This document shows, in pieces, positions 18,495 through 26,996 of a DNA stretch of 64,000 nt. The DNA lies in contig OZ025803.1 in assembly GCA_964019425.1 (NCBI GenBank), forward strand, positions 981,001-1,045,000. Direction: 5' to 3'. The notes beneath the pieces were generated by a model that saw nothing but the letters and a program-made list of their open reading frames with translations, ran no database searches and was not told the DNA's origin. The stretch is from Flectonema sp. DT1601 (taxonomy: Eukaryota; Euglenozoa; Diplonemea; Diplonemida; Diplonemidae). Numbering within the stretch: position 1 is the stretch's first letter; each line of letters begins with the position of its first letter. Made by a program: the position numbers and the translations under genes.

Positions 18495-19087
18495 TTCCAG
18501 ACGAGGAACCTCCCCACATGGCATTCAAGACCTCTAATGCGCAGCATTAAAGAAGAACCTGCCACTGCAAGTTTTATAAAAGATGGTAAAGAAATCTTCC
18601 CTGTAGAAGAAGTCAAAATCCACAAAGTAACAAAACTGAAAACGATCGAAAAGCTCACCATTGAAAGATCGTGGCTTGAGAAATGTTTTATCTGGCAAAC
18701 TTGTTACGCATCGGCTCCTTCTATTCTACTTATTGCCAATGGTTCTTCCTCCCCGGCCCCTTCTGTTTTGTTAGATGAGGATGAGCTCACTGGACTCTCC
18801 TTGTCATTCTCTTCTATTTCTTCCATCTCTTTCCAGACCCCCTCCACCTGAACTCACGTCAACGGGATCGCAAACACTCCCTACTGATTTTGCTATGGTG
18901 TTAAGATGTCAATCTGACATTGGTTCTCAAACCCCCTTGTACAAAGAAAAAAAAGGAAGATTAAGGCTGAAACTTTCCTTGAAATGCCAGATTTTAGAAA
19001 ACGAACTAGAACAAATGAAAGAACGAATTTTTTATGTTCTATTTTTATTTTACTTTAATGCTTGTTTTTTCTTTAAAATAATTAAAA
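18495..19087 (+). pseudogene. 5'-truncated LINE copy (3' end only)
   Basis: Matches 13630-14222 with a fixed offset of 4865. I noticed one substitution in about 590 bp (CCC for CTC near 18934). It holds the last 104 codons of the LINE ORF (18537-18851), without the nuclease core, and the 3' UTR, and it runs into the same T-rich satellite spacer and poly-A as the full copy. Either a recent truncated insertion or a segmental duplication. Confidence 0.9.
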
Positions 19088-19088
19088 G

Positions 19089-19123
<35 letters not shown>
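19088..19123 (+). repeat. Satellite poly-A spacer remnant
   Basis: AAAGGATTTAAAA followed by a poly-A run ending AAAAAAGAA, the end of a satellite spacer. The next monomer start is replaced by the TIR element at 19124. Confidence 0.7.
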
Positions 19124-19375
19124 GGGCAAACTAGCGTTTACTACACAAATAGTTTCAGAACGGGCGTTTATTACAAAATCCCAAATGGCTGGGGGACCCG
19201 AAAAACCATATACGGGATGCATCGAGACCCCCAGCTGTATTTAAGAGCGGATGTGGTTCAGAGGTGGGAGCACTGACTTTGGATACCGGACGCCCAGGCT
19301 CAATCCCGACCAACGTCATTTTTTTTTCACCGGATTTTTTCACCCCAGAACGGGGTATTAAGCTGGGAAGAGTGC
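19124..19375 (+). mobile_element. TIR-family element E1, left part only, cut by the Penelope element
   Basis: Begins GGGCAAACTAGCG directly after AAAAAAGAA, as do its relatives (right end of E2 at 32836, both ends of E3 at 55617 and 56797). It shares ACACAAATAGTTTCAGAACG and ATTACAAAATCC with E2. It contains a tRNA-like segment and ends in AAGCTGGGAAGAGTGCAAGG, the start of the GC-rich hairpin unit, where the Penelope pLTR begins. The right half is not visible. Confidence 0.7.
19244..19316 (+). other. tRNA-like segment (pol III A and B boxes)
   Basis: GTGGTTCAGAGGTGGGAGC resembles an A box and GGCTCAATCCC a B box, with about 40 bp between and a run of nine T downstream. The acceptor and anticodon stems do not pair well, so this is a tRNA-derived promoter or SINE head rather than a tRNA gene. 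Confidence 0.55.
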
Positions 19376-19692
19376 AAGGGGGTAACTTGATACTAATATT
19401 AAATGGAAAGCAACTTGAAACTGGCAAAAACGAAAATAGGGTTCGGCCAAACCTGGTTGCAATATAAGAAATCAACAGTTGGTATCGATAGAAAATCCCA
19501 TATGTGCTGTCGAATATGGGGATTCGGGGGCCACGTACTACAGGTTGAGCACCCCATGCCCTGTAGCCCGTTACAGCTTAAAATAGTATTCCTTCACACT
19601 TCAAAGGTAAATAAATATTAAAGGAAAATTAAAAAAAGAAAACTATTTTTGCAAAAATAATAAAAGAAATAAAGAATAAAAATAAAATATAA
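19376..19692 (-). repeat. Penelope pLTR, left copy (3' side)
   Basis: 317 bp, from AAGGGGGTAACTTG to AAATATAA. It contains two stable hairpins: CCCATAT(10 nt)ATATGGG near 19498-19521 and CTACAGG(15 nt)CCTGTAG near 19539-19567. Their loops contain GTGCT and AGCAC, which can pair with each other. Confidence 0.88.
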
Positions 19693-19699
19693 ATTATTT

Positions 19700-19752
19700 C
19701 TGGTTCGTAGCACACTACCAGTGGAGCACATCTCGCAATACTTTGCTGCGAG
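19700..19752 (-). ncRNA. Structured 3' UTR motif of the Penelope element
   Basis: Directly after the ORF stop, on the minus strand: a hairpin CTCGCA(9 nt)TGCGAG, then a hairpin with outer pairs CTG/CAG around GTAG-TGTG-CTAC and a GAA bulge. The diverged copy at 25681-25732 keeps both hairpins with changed bases on both arms. A likely role is recognition by the element's RT; that is inference. Confidence 0.65.
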
Positions 19753-19758
19753 TGATAA

Positions 19759-22700
19759 TTAACTACGTTCGCTTTGCTCTCGAAAGACTGTACAATGAGT
19801 TTGGTGTGATCTTAAGCCTCGTAAATTAAATTGTCTTCCGGCCTGAGATTCCGTGGCACCACACGCAGTACAGATGAATAATCCCAAACAACTCAAACAA
19901 ACATCATAATCACAGTCTTTTTGTCTACATTGGAATGCAAGATTATAAGTGGTTTGTGGCATGTTGCGATCACAGATATTACAGTACATATTACTACTTA
20001 CCTTCGCAAATTTCAGGTTGTGTCTTGCTGGACATAAGTGGAGCTCTTCTTTAAAAATTAGAATGTCTGAATCTTCTAATAAATTAATAAGTACATCCAC
20101 AACTAACTCTTCATCAATAGTATTAGAACTTGAGGAAGTAGTTGAGGAAGATGAATCGGAAGAGGTCACAGATACGGTTTCTGAGGTTAAATCTGAGCAA
20201 CTTGACATTGTTGTGGCTGCTTTCATTTTGATCTCATCGAAGTACCAGTAATGCAACAGTTCGTAAACATCATAATTAACGTTGTCGAAGGTTAAAAGGT
20301 TCATAGTGGCACCCGCTTTCGATAGAAGAGTATCAGCGTCGACAAAAATAGGACACATTTTCGCTAATTCAGGTACTATTAAATTCATAAAAGCCTCATA
20401 ATTCCATTGCGACATAGTAAATACGGTGCATTGTTTTCCGTGACTTCTCGGTAAAATTGGCATATAGTGCTCAGAAGTAGTATGGTACGCCATTACACCG
20501 ATCGTACCCCAAAAATATGTATCTTGTGTACTGGCTGGGGAAATCCATCGTAAACTTTTTTCCTGCACGCTATTAATAGTGATTAGTATTAAAGAACAAC
20601 CCATTTCATCTAAGAAAGCTTGAATATACACATGATCTGTATATGTATTACTGTCAAGTACATCTTCTGTGAATTTTTCATAATCTGTGTCTACAAAACT
20701 TTGGTATTGCTCCTTCTTTAAAGTCAGTCTACGATGTATAACTCTACGTACCCATTCAGCGTTTATGACTCCATTTTGACAAATTATTAGTGCCATAGAT
20801 TCAAAGAAACAATTACCTGCTGTGTTTACCGAGGGTATTGTTAAGTCCCAGTCCATAGTTTCTAGTAGAGTTTTCATATCCCGAAACGTAAAATAAGAAA
20901 CCAACTCGTCCAAATGTCCCAGATTCACCTTGGCATCCGAATTGGTAGGGGATGACAATTTTTGAACTAGGACAGCTGTTCTGTCGGTTTCAATTTCATC
21001 TTTTTCGATGGGCGGGTACGTTATATAGTTTCTTTCACTAGTCGGGTAGTAATAATCTTTCTTCAAGCCTTCAAGGATCCGGTAGAAAAGATTGATGCAT
21101 CTTTTATTGACAAAAGGATATTCTTCATAGAATTCGTCACAAAATTCCTTGTAGCCGGTTGATATGTGATGCTTTTTAAATTTTCTCGTAATCATCCGAT
21201 AAATTATCCATTCAAACTCTATTAGTAGGTCAGAGAGGTTGTTACAAATCATGCTGGCTCTATACATCGCTCCTTTAACTATACCTTTGGGTATGGAATC
21301 AGGCATCGTGGAGTCTGCATGCACGTACTGTAAAGGTTTGAAGTTCCACTCTTTCCGATGAACGGAGAGACGAATAAATTTCTTTTTCACTTTCACTTCT
21401 TCCCTTGCAATGTCTTCCTCGACCCGTATCCGTGCACCAAGAAACACCACATCATTACTATCTAGGGAGGTATCTTTGTAGTCCATGCCGTACATCTTTT
21501 GCGGCGGTGGTTTTGTCCCCCAGCATAAAAAATCATCAATATATCTTACTGTTAAAGTATGTGACTTCGCAATTTCCAGAGTTGACTGATCTATAAATTT
21601 CTTCTCAACTGCATAACAATACAAGTTAGCTAGAAGCGGGGAGGCATTACCACCCATGGGTATCCCTTTCGTTTGACGGTAGCATTGATGACTACCAATC
21701 GGTTGGATTAAAGAATAGTCGATACACATGTCAATTAGTTTACCAATCATTTCGGAAGTATATTCCTTTGTGTTTGCATCAACTCCGTCTGTGAAAAAGA
21801 AAGTCTTGGACTTTCCACGTGCTCTGCTATTTCGTGCAATATGTTTCTTACCGGAAAATCTAAAAGCTTCATCTACTGCTTCTTTGCAATTTCGTTTAAG
21901 TACCTTATGCTTCAGGTTGCTGTACATGGTGGTGAAGTCATAAGTTTTGGGTTCAGCGTATTTTAAAAATTCAGGGTAGTTGGATTTAATCCGTTGTATT
22001 ACCTCATCTACTGAGTCAACAATAAAATATTTTCTAACACCAGTCTTTACATATTCCATATGGTCCTTTGATTTTAGTGTGAGCAGTATTAACTTAATAA
22101 TTCCAGTAAGTTCTTGTTGAGCGTGTGTCATTACATTGGATCGAAAAACTCTCTCTCTTGTATTGGTCACCTTCTTTGATTCGTCAGTCTCTTTGTCAGG
22201 TTCTTTCGTTTCCTCAATCAAAGTTTCACAGTTGACAGAAGTACCTGCAATCCATCTAAGGCGGATGTCTGGGATCTTATGCAGTTTAAAAATCCCATAT
22301 AAGTACGGCACTGCGCCAGTGATTTTTGGAAATTTGAGTTCCTTATTTGTTTTCATTAACCCGTCTGTTAATACATTTTCTACTTGTTCGTAACTTTCCA
22401 TTTCATTTTTCAATAGCTCACAATAATAAGCTTTGCACATTACTGCGCAATCATGTCTTGCTTTATCCACTGGGAGGAATACGACATGTTTTTTTAGGTC
22501 CTTTAATTCTTTCATACACTTTGCTAAAGTTGCATCGTTGGGTAAGGGTTTTAATTGTATTTGTGAAGTGAATTCTTCCTTCAGCCATCTATTTAAGACT
22601 TCGGCGTTTGCTTCTCTGTCGCTTTTAGTTGTACCAATCATGAATCTCGTTACTTTTTCGGTAAATCTATCAGTTGCTTCATGAAGTTCTTGTGTCATCT

Positions 22701-24045
22701 CATGTTGTGAACAGTGAATACGGTAAAGCATTCCTAACTTTAGTACCTCTTTTAGTTGATCACTACATTTCAAAGAAGAACAATGTCCTGCAACATGTTT
22801 GGTATTACAATTATCTTCTTTGTATTGATAACAAGGACATTGTTTATCATTTAGTGGAAGTGACTTTTCTAACTCAATCGTATTTGTGTTAAATATTTTC
22901 GATCCTAAAGTTCTGCTGAGTCCATAGGATGTTTTGGTAGGTAAACCAGAGGGTAGTAACTTCTTATACTTTTCTTTTATGAATACTGCATTAAAGTCCA
23001 TTTTCTTCACACAAGGGTGCAGCATCTTCAGACAAAACCAGTGGCAATCAACCACACGATTCTTTTTTCTTTCTCTTTTAATTTTAAGAGCCTCGTTGAG
23101 TGCTACAATGATTGCTTGCATTTTATTATTTTCTTTCACTTCGTGACTTGCAAATCTTCGGATCCAGTGAAACATTCGTGAAATTCTTGTGAAAGACCAG
23201 TCTTTAATAACTTCAACATTAAGTGCTTCAAGATTGCATAAATGCTGTAGTTGTTTCCTTAAGCCATAGAATAGGCGAAACTTTGGGTTCGGTCCGACAT
23301 CAGTGATGATCACTCGACCATTATTTATTTTCGTCCAATTTGAAGGGGGTTCGTTAGTATTCTTTTTCCGTCTTCTTCTTTTTATCTTTTCCGTCGGGAC
23401 TTTCGTTCGTGTGGATGCTTTTTTGTTATTTTGTACTTTCTTCTTTCCCAGTATATTATAATGCGGTTTGAAATGACTGATCCAAAACCTCTCGGCTGGG
23501 TCAGCCATATTACGGAATAGGAAACTGTTGTTTTTCAGGAAGTCGGGTTCATTAATTACTTCCAGTGTCACTGGGAATAATGGATATTTTCTCTTACGTA
23601 TGAATTTGTATAATGGTTGAGTACATTTCCCCTGTACTGAGCGATTGCTCCAGTGTTGTTTTTCTCGATCTCTCGCAGTTTTATAAGTTTGACCAACATA
23701 ACGGATATGTCCTCTCTCACACAATAAACCATAAATTACACCTTTACAATCTTGAGGCTGTGCTTCAAAAGAGAGTCCACGTTGTTGGCGTGCTGTCCTT
23801 AACTTCTTTGAATAGTTCTGTTCAAACTTTCGTCTTGCTTCTTTTAATGAAACTTCGTACTGATCATCTCTACGTTGGTTCTTTTCTAAGATCTTCCGGT
23901 CTTTAAATGCAACAGTGTGAACAGAACTTTCATCTTTGGCTCTGCGAACTACTGATTTGGCAATTCCAAACGGTATATGGTCAAGAGCTAAAGATAATTG
24001 GGATTTGGGAGGTGAAGTATTTTGGGATAAATTATAATTTTGCAT
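19759..24045 (-). CDS. Penelope-like polyprotein: GIY-YIG nuclease, RT, OTU-like protease, Cys-rich finger
   Basis: 1428 residues from the ATG at 24045, with no interruption. Residues about 102-200 are a GIY-YIG nuclease (GVIYGLL, RYVGQT, an Arg in ARDREKQH, a Glu in PAERFWI, Asn in HYNIL). A basic linker and a Cys motif follow (KQCPCYQYK at 402-409). The RT spans about 520-850: FLPVDKARHDC, YLYGIFKLHK, YDFTTMYSNL, TKGIPMGGNASP and YIDDFLCWG. At about 1068-1200 is an OTU-like Cys protease: TAGNCFFES with Cys about 1079, and His about 1193 in TSEHYMPI. The C-terminus has paired Cys motifs (CNICDRN, CDYDVCLSCLGLFICTAC) of RING/C1-like type. The nuclease nicks the target and RT copies the RNA. 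The OTU domain may act on host ubiquitin; that is inference. Confidence 0.93.
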   Translation of the reverse strand: MQNYNLSQNTSPPKSQLSLALDHIPFGIAKSVVRRAKDESSVHTVAFKDRKILEKNQRRDDQYEVSLKEARRKFEQNYSKKLRTARQQRGLSFEAQPQDCKGVIYGLLCERGHIRYVGQTYKTARDREKQHWSNRSVQGKCTQPLYKFIRKRKYPLFPVTLEVINEPDFLKNNSFLFRNMADPAERFWISHFKPHYNILGKKKVQNNKKASTRTKVPTEKIKRRRRKKNTNEPPSNWTKINNGRVIITDVGPNPKFRLFYGLRKQLQHLCNLEALNVEVIKDWSFTRISRMFHWIRRFASHEVKENNKMQAIIVALNEALKIKRERKKNRVVDCHWFCLKMLHPCVKKMDFNAVFIKEKYKKLLPSGLPTKTSYGLSRTLGSKIFNTNTIELEKSLPLNDKQCPCYQYKEDNCNTKHVAGHCSSLKCSDQLKEVLKLGMLYRIHCSQHEMTQELHEATDRFTEKVTRFMIGTTKSDREANAEVLNRWLKEEFTSQIQLKPLPNDATLAKCMKELKDLKKHVVFLPVDKARHDCAVMCKAYYCELLKNEMESYEQVENVLTDGLMKTNKELKFPKITGAVPYLYGIFKLHKIPDIRLRWIAGTSVNCETLIEETKEPDKETDESKKVTNTRERVFRSNVMTHAQQELTGIIKLILLTLKSKDHMEYVKTGVRKYFIVDSVDEVIQRIKSNYPEFLKYAEPKTYDFTTMYSNLKHKVLKRNCKEAVDEAFRFSGKKHIARNSRARGKSKTFFFTDGVDANTKEYTSEMIGKLIDMCIDYSLIQPIGSHQCYRQTKGIPMGGNASPLLANLYCYAVEKKFIDQSTLEIAKSHTLTVRYIDDFLCWGTKPPPQKMYGMDYKDTSLDSNDVVFLGARIRVEEDIAREEVKVKKKFIRLSVHRKEWNFKPLQYVHADSTMPDSIPKGIVKGAMYRASMICNNLSDLLIEFEWIIYRMITRKFKKHHISTGYKEFCDEFYEEYPFVNKRCINLFYRILEGLKKDYYYPTSERNYITYPPIEKDEIETDRTAVLVQKLSSPTNSDAKVNLGHLDELVSYFTFRDMKTLLETMDWDLTIPSVNTAGNCFFESMALIICQNGVINAEWVRRVIHRRLTLKKEQYQSFVDTDYEKFTEDVLDSNTYTDHVYIQAFLDEMGCSLILITINSVQEKSLRWISPASTQDTYFWGTIGVMAYHTTSEHYMPILPRSHGKQCTVFTMSQWNYEAFMNLIVPELAKMCPIFVDADTLLSKAGATMNLLTFDNVNYDVYELLHYWYFDEIKMKAATTMSSCSDLTSETVSVTSSDSSSSTTSSSSNTIDEELVVDVLINLLEDSDILIFKEELHLCPARHNLKFAKVSSNMYCNICDRNMPQTTYNLAFQCRQKDCDYDVCLSCLGLFICTACGATESQAGRQFNLRGLRSHQTHCTVFREQSERS

Positions 24046-25060
24046 GAGTGTTATTAATAAAGGTAACTGTTAACTCTAAAATGGTTAACTATTTTTTTGG
24101 GAAGCTTGACCCTAAAACTGCTTTTTTAAGAAAATAAAAATGGTAAAAATTAAATAAAAATAATGAAAAGAGATTAAAGCTTTCTCAAGAAGGCTAAGGA
24201 AATGAAAGGGAAAAAGGTTGTCAGGGGATTATTGAAAGCAGGGGATGAAGGTCGGGTCAGGGCTACTTCCCAGCCACAAAACCTTCATCCTAAAACCCCT
24301 GCAGCACTTGATGACTGCTCCTCATCTAATATGGGATCTAACCTACTAGTCCGCAGACGACTACCCTACTGACGGTGTTCCTATTAGTCAGTCAATAGTG
24401 TCCATCTACGACAGCGGGTCATCAAATACACAAGATAATAGAAAGAGAAAGAAAAGAGAGAATTGACTAACCCTGTACTGAACAACCATCTCAGAACGGA
24501 AGACGGTTGTTGACAATAAATATTTATTGAACATTTTAAAAAAATAAAAAAATAAAAAAGTAAACTTAAACTTAATCTTCGTTGAAGATCTCGAAATTAA
24601 TTCGTACTCATATCTCTGAATAAGGTACATAATATTATGTGTCCCAAATTCCAATTAAAATTCATAGTAATTCATCATGGCGGTACATTTGTACTCCGAA
24701 TCAGCCAAATTATTCAGTACCAATTGGTACTTAGGACTAAGTATACAGCTTTGAATTGTATATACTCTTCTTAGCTGCAACTGCCTCTAAATAAACAATT
24801 AAAATCAACCAAATTATTATTGAAAAACACAGTAGAAACGATTATAACTTTAAAACAAATTTCTTCCAAACAAACGCACGATAACCAACCGAAGATACGC
24901 CCTTAAAGAAACAGGTAACAAAAGCTACCGTTTAGTTCAAATCCTCACACTTTATGGAGGGATGAGGCGTATAATAAAATATGAAATACAAATCCATGCA
25001 ATTCATTTATTTTGATACATACTCCACACGAAGGCATGATTGTCCTCCGGGTATATGTAT
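24046..25060 (-). other. 5' region of the Penelope element
   Basis: About 1 kb between the pLTR and the ORF start. No ORF with a recognisable motif. It probably holds the leader and promoter of the element. I see no splice-site pair I would defend. Confidence 0.6.
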
Positions 25061-25378
25061 AAGGGGGGTAACTTGATACTAATATTAAATAGAAAGCAAC
25101 TTGAAACTGGCAAAAACGAAAATAGGGTTCGGCCAAACCTGGTTGCAATATAAGAAATCAACAGTTGGTATCGATAGAAAATCCCATATGTGCTGTCGAA
25201 TATGGGGATTCGGGGGCCACGTACTACAGGTTGAGCACCCCATGCCCTGTAGCCCGTTACAGCTTAAAATAGTATTCCTTCACACTTCAAAGGTAAATAA
25301 ATATTAAAGGAAAATTAAAAAAAGAAAACTATTTTTGCAAAAATAATAAAAGAAATAAAGAATAAAAATAAAATATAA
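25061..25378 (-). repeat. Penelope pLTR, right copy (5' side)
   Basis: 318 bp, differing from the left copy by one substitution (AAATAGAAAG for AAATGGAAAG) and one extra G. This near identity indicates a recent insertion. Confidence 0.9.
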
Positions 25379-25501
25379 GGGGGGTTAACTGTTTGATTTT
25401 GTACGTAAAATACAAATGTTTTGTATCATAAAAAACATAACGATAATTTAACATTAGTTCTGAGATACAGTGACTAGGTGTGATGCTTAACTTAGCCTTT
25501 T

Positions 25502-25639
25502 AAAGTAACTATTAGGTTTCGAGAGTAATCCATATACCTCTTACCTCTATTCTCTCATCATCAGTATGGTGTAGAAGTAAGTCAATCATCTGTTGTGACT
25601 GAAGCATCTTAGTTAGCAAGACTAGGATGTAGTTACTTT
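25502..25639 (-). ncRNA. Possible degenerate hammerhead-type ribozyme in the old pLTR
   Basis: On the minus strand, CTGATGA (25564-25558), one extra T, stem GAGAG/CTCTC with a 23-25-nt loop, and GAAAC (25520-25516) appear in hammerhead order. A perfect 10-bp stem (25630-25639 with 25502-25511) closes the region, and a GTC lies on the 5' side. Stem I is poor and stem III has an internal loop, so it is at best a decayed ribozyme. Some Penelope elements are known to carry hammerheads in their pLTRs. Confidence 0.3.
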
Positions 25640-25680
25640 GTTATAATGTTTATAAAAAAAAAAACATTCTTCTTGTTATT

Positions 25681-25732
25681 ACTAGTTCGTAGCGCACTAC
25701 TAGTGGAGCACTCTTCTACAATAAATGTAGAA
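25681..25732 (-). ncRNA. Structured 3' UTR motif, diverged copy
   Basis: TTCTACA(5 nt)TGTAGAA and ACTA-GTAG-TGCG-CTAC-GAAC-TAGT on the minus strand. This is the counterpart of 19700-19752, with compensatory changes in both stems and the same spacing to the ORF stop. Confidence 0.6.
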
Positions 25733-25871
25733 AGTATAAGATGATTAATTATCAAGCTCTGATGCATACTCTGATACATCTTCAAAATCATGTAAAGCAG
25801 GAGTCGAAGGAGTATCTAAGATGTTCGTAACGTTCTCTTTATCTTCACTTTTAGGTGTGTTGATATATCTT

Positions 25872-26514
25872 TTTCTTTTACTCTAATATGAAATATTTTT
25901 GAACAAAATGTGATTATTAATTTAAAAAAAAAAAAAAAAAAATAATGTAAATGAATAATAAAAAAAAAAAAAAAAAAACATGCCTTGGGAATACAACCAA
26001 AGCCCCAATTAATCGGTCCTTTCTTTTTTCCTTCTTGTCAAGTGATCGCTCCACTCGTCGATCACCAAAACCGATTGTATTTATATCTGTTCTTTTCTCA
26101 ACGATCGGCTATACCGATCATTTTTTTTTAAAATAATTGTTTTCTTCTTCTCGACGATCAGATCCAATTGATCGACCTTTTTTTTTTTTTTTTTTTTTTC
26201 CTTTATTCTTTCCATCCCTCCCGCTCCCCTTATTTTAATAAAAACAAGATCAGCTCAGCTTGATCGTTAATCTTTTTTTTTTTTTTTTTTAAATTTAAAC
26301 TGATTGTATTTATATCTGGTTATTTTTTCTCAACGATCGGCTATGCCGATCGACCTTTAAAATAATTGTCTTCTTCTTCTCGACGATCAGATCCAATTGA
26401 TCGACCTTTTCTTTTTTTTTCCTTTATTCCTCCCATCCCTCCCGCTCCCCTTATTTTAATAAAAACAAGATCAGCTCAGCTTGATCGTTATTTTTTTTTT
26501 TTTTTTTTGTTGGT
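25872..26514 (+). repeat. Module D, copy 1
   Basis: Begins TCTTTTTCTTTTACTCTAAT and contains two diverged tandem units of about 190 bp. Each has palindromic GATC-rich blocks (ATCGGCTATGCCGAT, GATCAGATCCAATTGATC, AAGATCAGCTCAGCTTGATC) and a CCATCCCTCCCGCTCCCC segment. It recurs at 54190-54841 and also precedes the start of module C there. It is non-coding. Confidence 0.82.
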
Positions 26515-26996
26515 CCTAGTCAAGACCTTAAACTGACTAATCGGTCTTAACTTTAACTAAGTGAATGAACCCTTCCCGTTTTCCTTTTCCCTTTATTACT
26601 CTCTATCTGGTCTGTTATGTCATAAATCTCATTTAATTTTATCATTCATTTTAATTTTCACTGTTTCCCATCTACATTTTATTTTCAAATAGTTCCGGTC
26701 TGTCTTTAATGTTAAATAAAACTGATCATGTTAACTCAATTTTTTTTTTATGTGCAAGAGATACCAACACGCAAGAGATACCAACGCACATACGAGATAC
26801 CAGCACTTCCGAGATACCGACACACAAGAGATACCAAGACACTTAAGATACCAGCAAGGACAATGAGAGGTAGAATGAACTCTCCTCCTTGTGTCCGATC
26901 CTGATTATTTTTTGTTGAATTGGTAGTGTTACCTCAGTTTGCGACTCTCGTATCTGTGTTGTGTTAACTCATGTAAGTGATCTTAACTCCTGTTAA
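26515..26996 (+). repeat. Module C, copy 2 (uninterrupted)
   Basis: The full module from GGTCCTAGTCAAGACC through the GAGATACCA minisatellite (26757-26856) to TTAACTCCTGTTAAA, where the satellite starts. It preserves the empty target of the DIRS-order element at AAATAAAACTGATCATG (AAAAC at 26718-26722). Confidence 0.88.

Larger units (their letters stand above)
19376..25378 (-). mobile_element. Penelope-like element, permuted (Naiad/Chlamys-type)
   Basis: A 6.0-kb copy on the minus strand, bounded by direct pLTRs (19376-19692 and 25061-25378) that differ by about one base and one indel. It has one long intact ORF (19759-24045) with GIY-YIG at the N-terminus, the permuted order described for Naiad/Chlamys elements, whereas classical Penelope has it at the C-terminus. 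Next to it is a diverged partial copy (25379-25871) in the same orientation, the tandem arrangement common in this class. It lies inside TIR element E1. Confidence 0.9.
25379..25871 (-). pseudogene. Diverged partial Penelope copy: ORF end, 3' motif and pLTR
   Basis: On the minus strand: the last ~40 codons of an ORF ending HDFEDVSEYASELDN and TAA (25745-25747), the two-hairpin 3' motif (25681-25732), then about 300 bp ending in CCCCCC just where the young pLTR begins. The length and GGGGGG start match a pLTR, and TTCGTAGC.CACTAC and GTGGAGCAC are shared with the young copy. The protein end is unlike that of the young copy, so it is a different, older subfamily. Confidence 0.6.
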
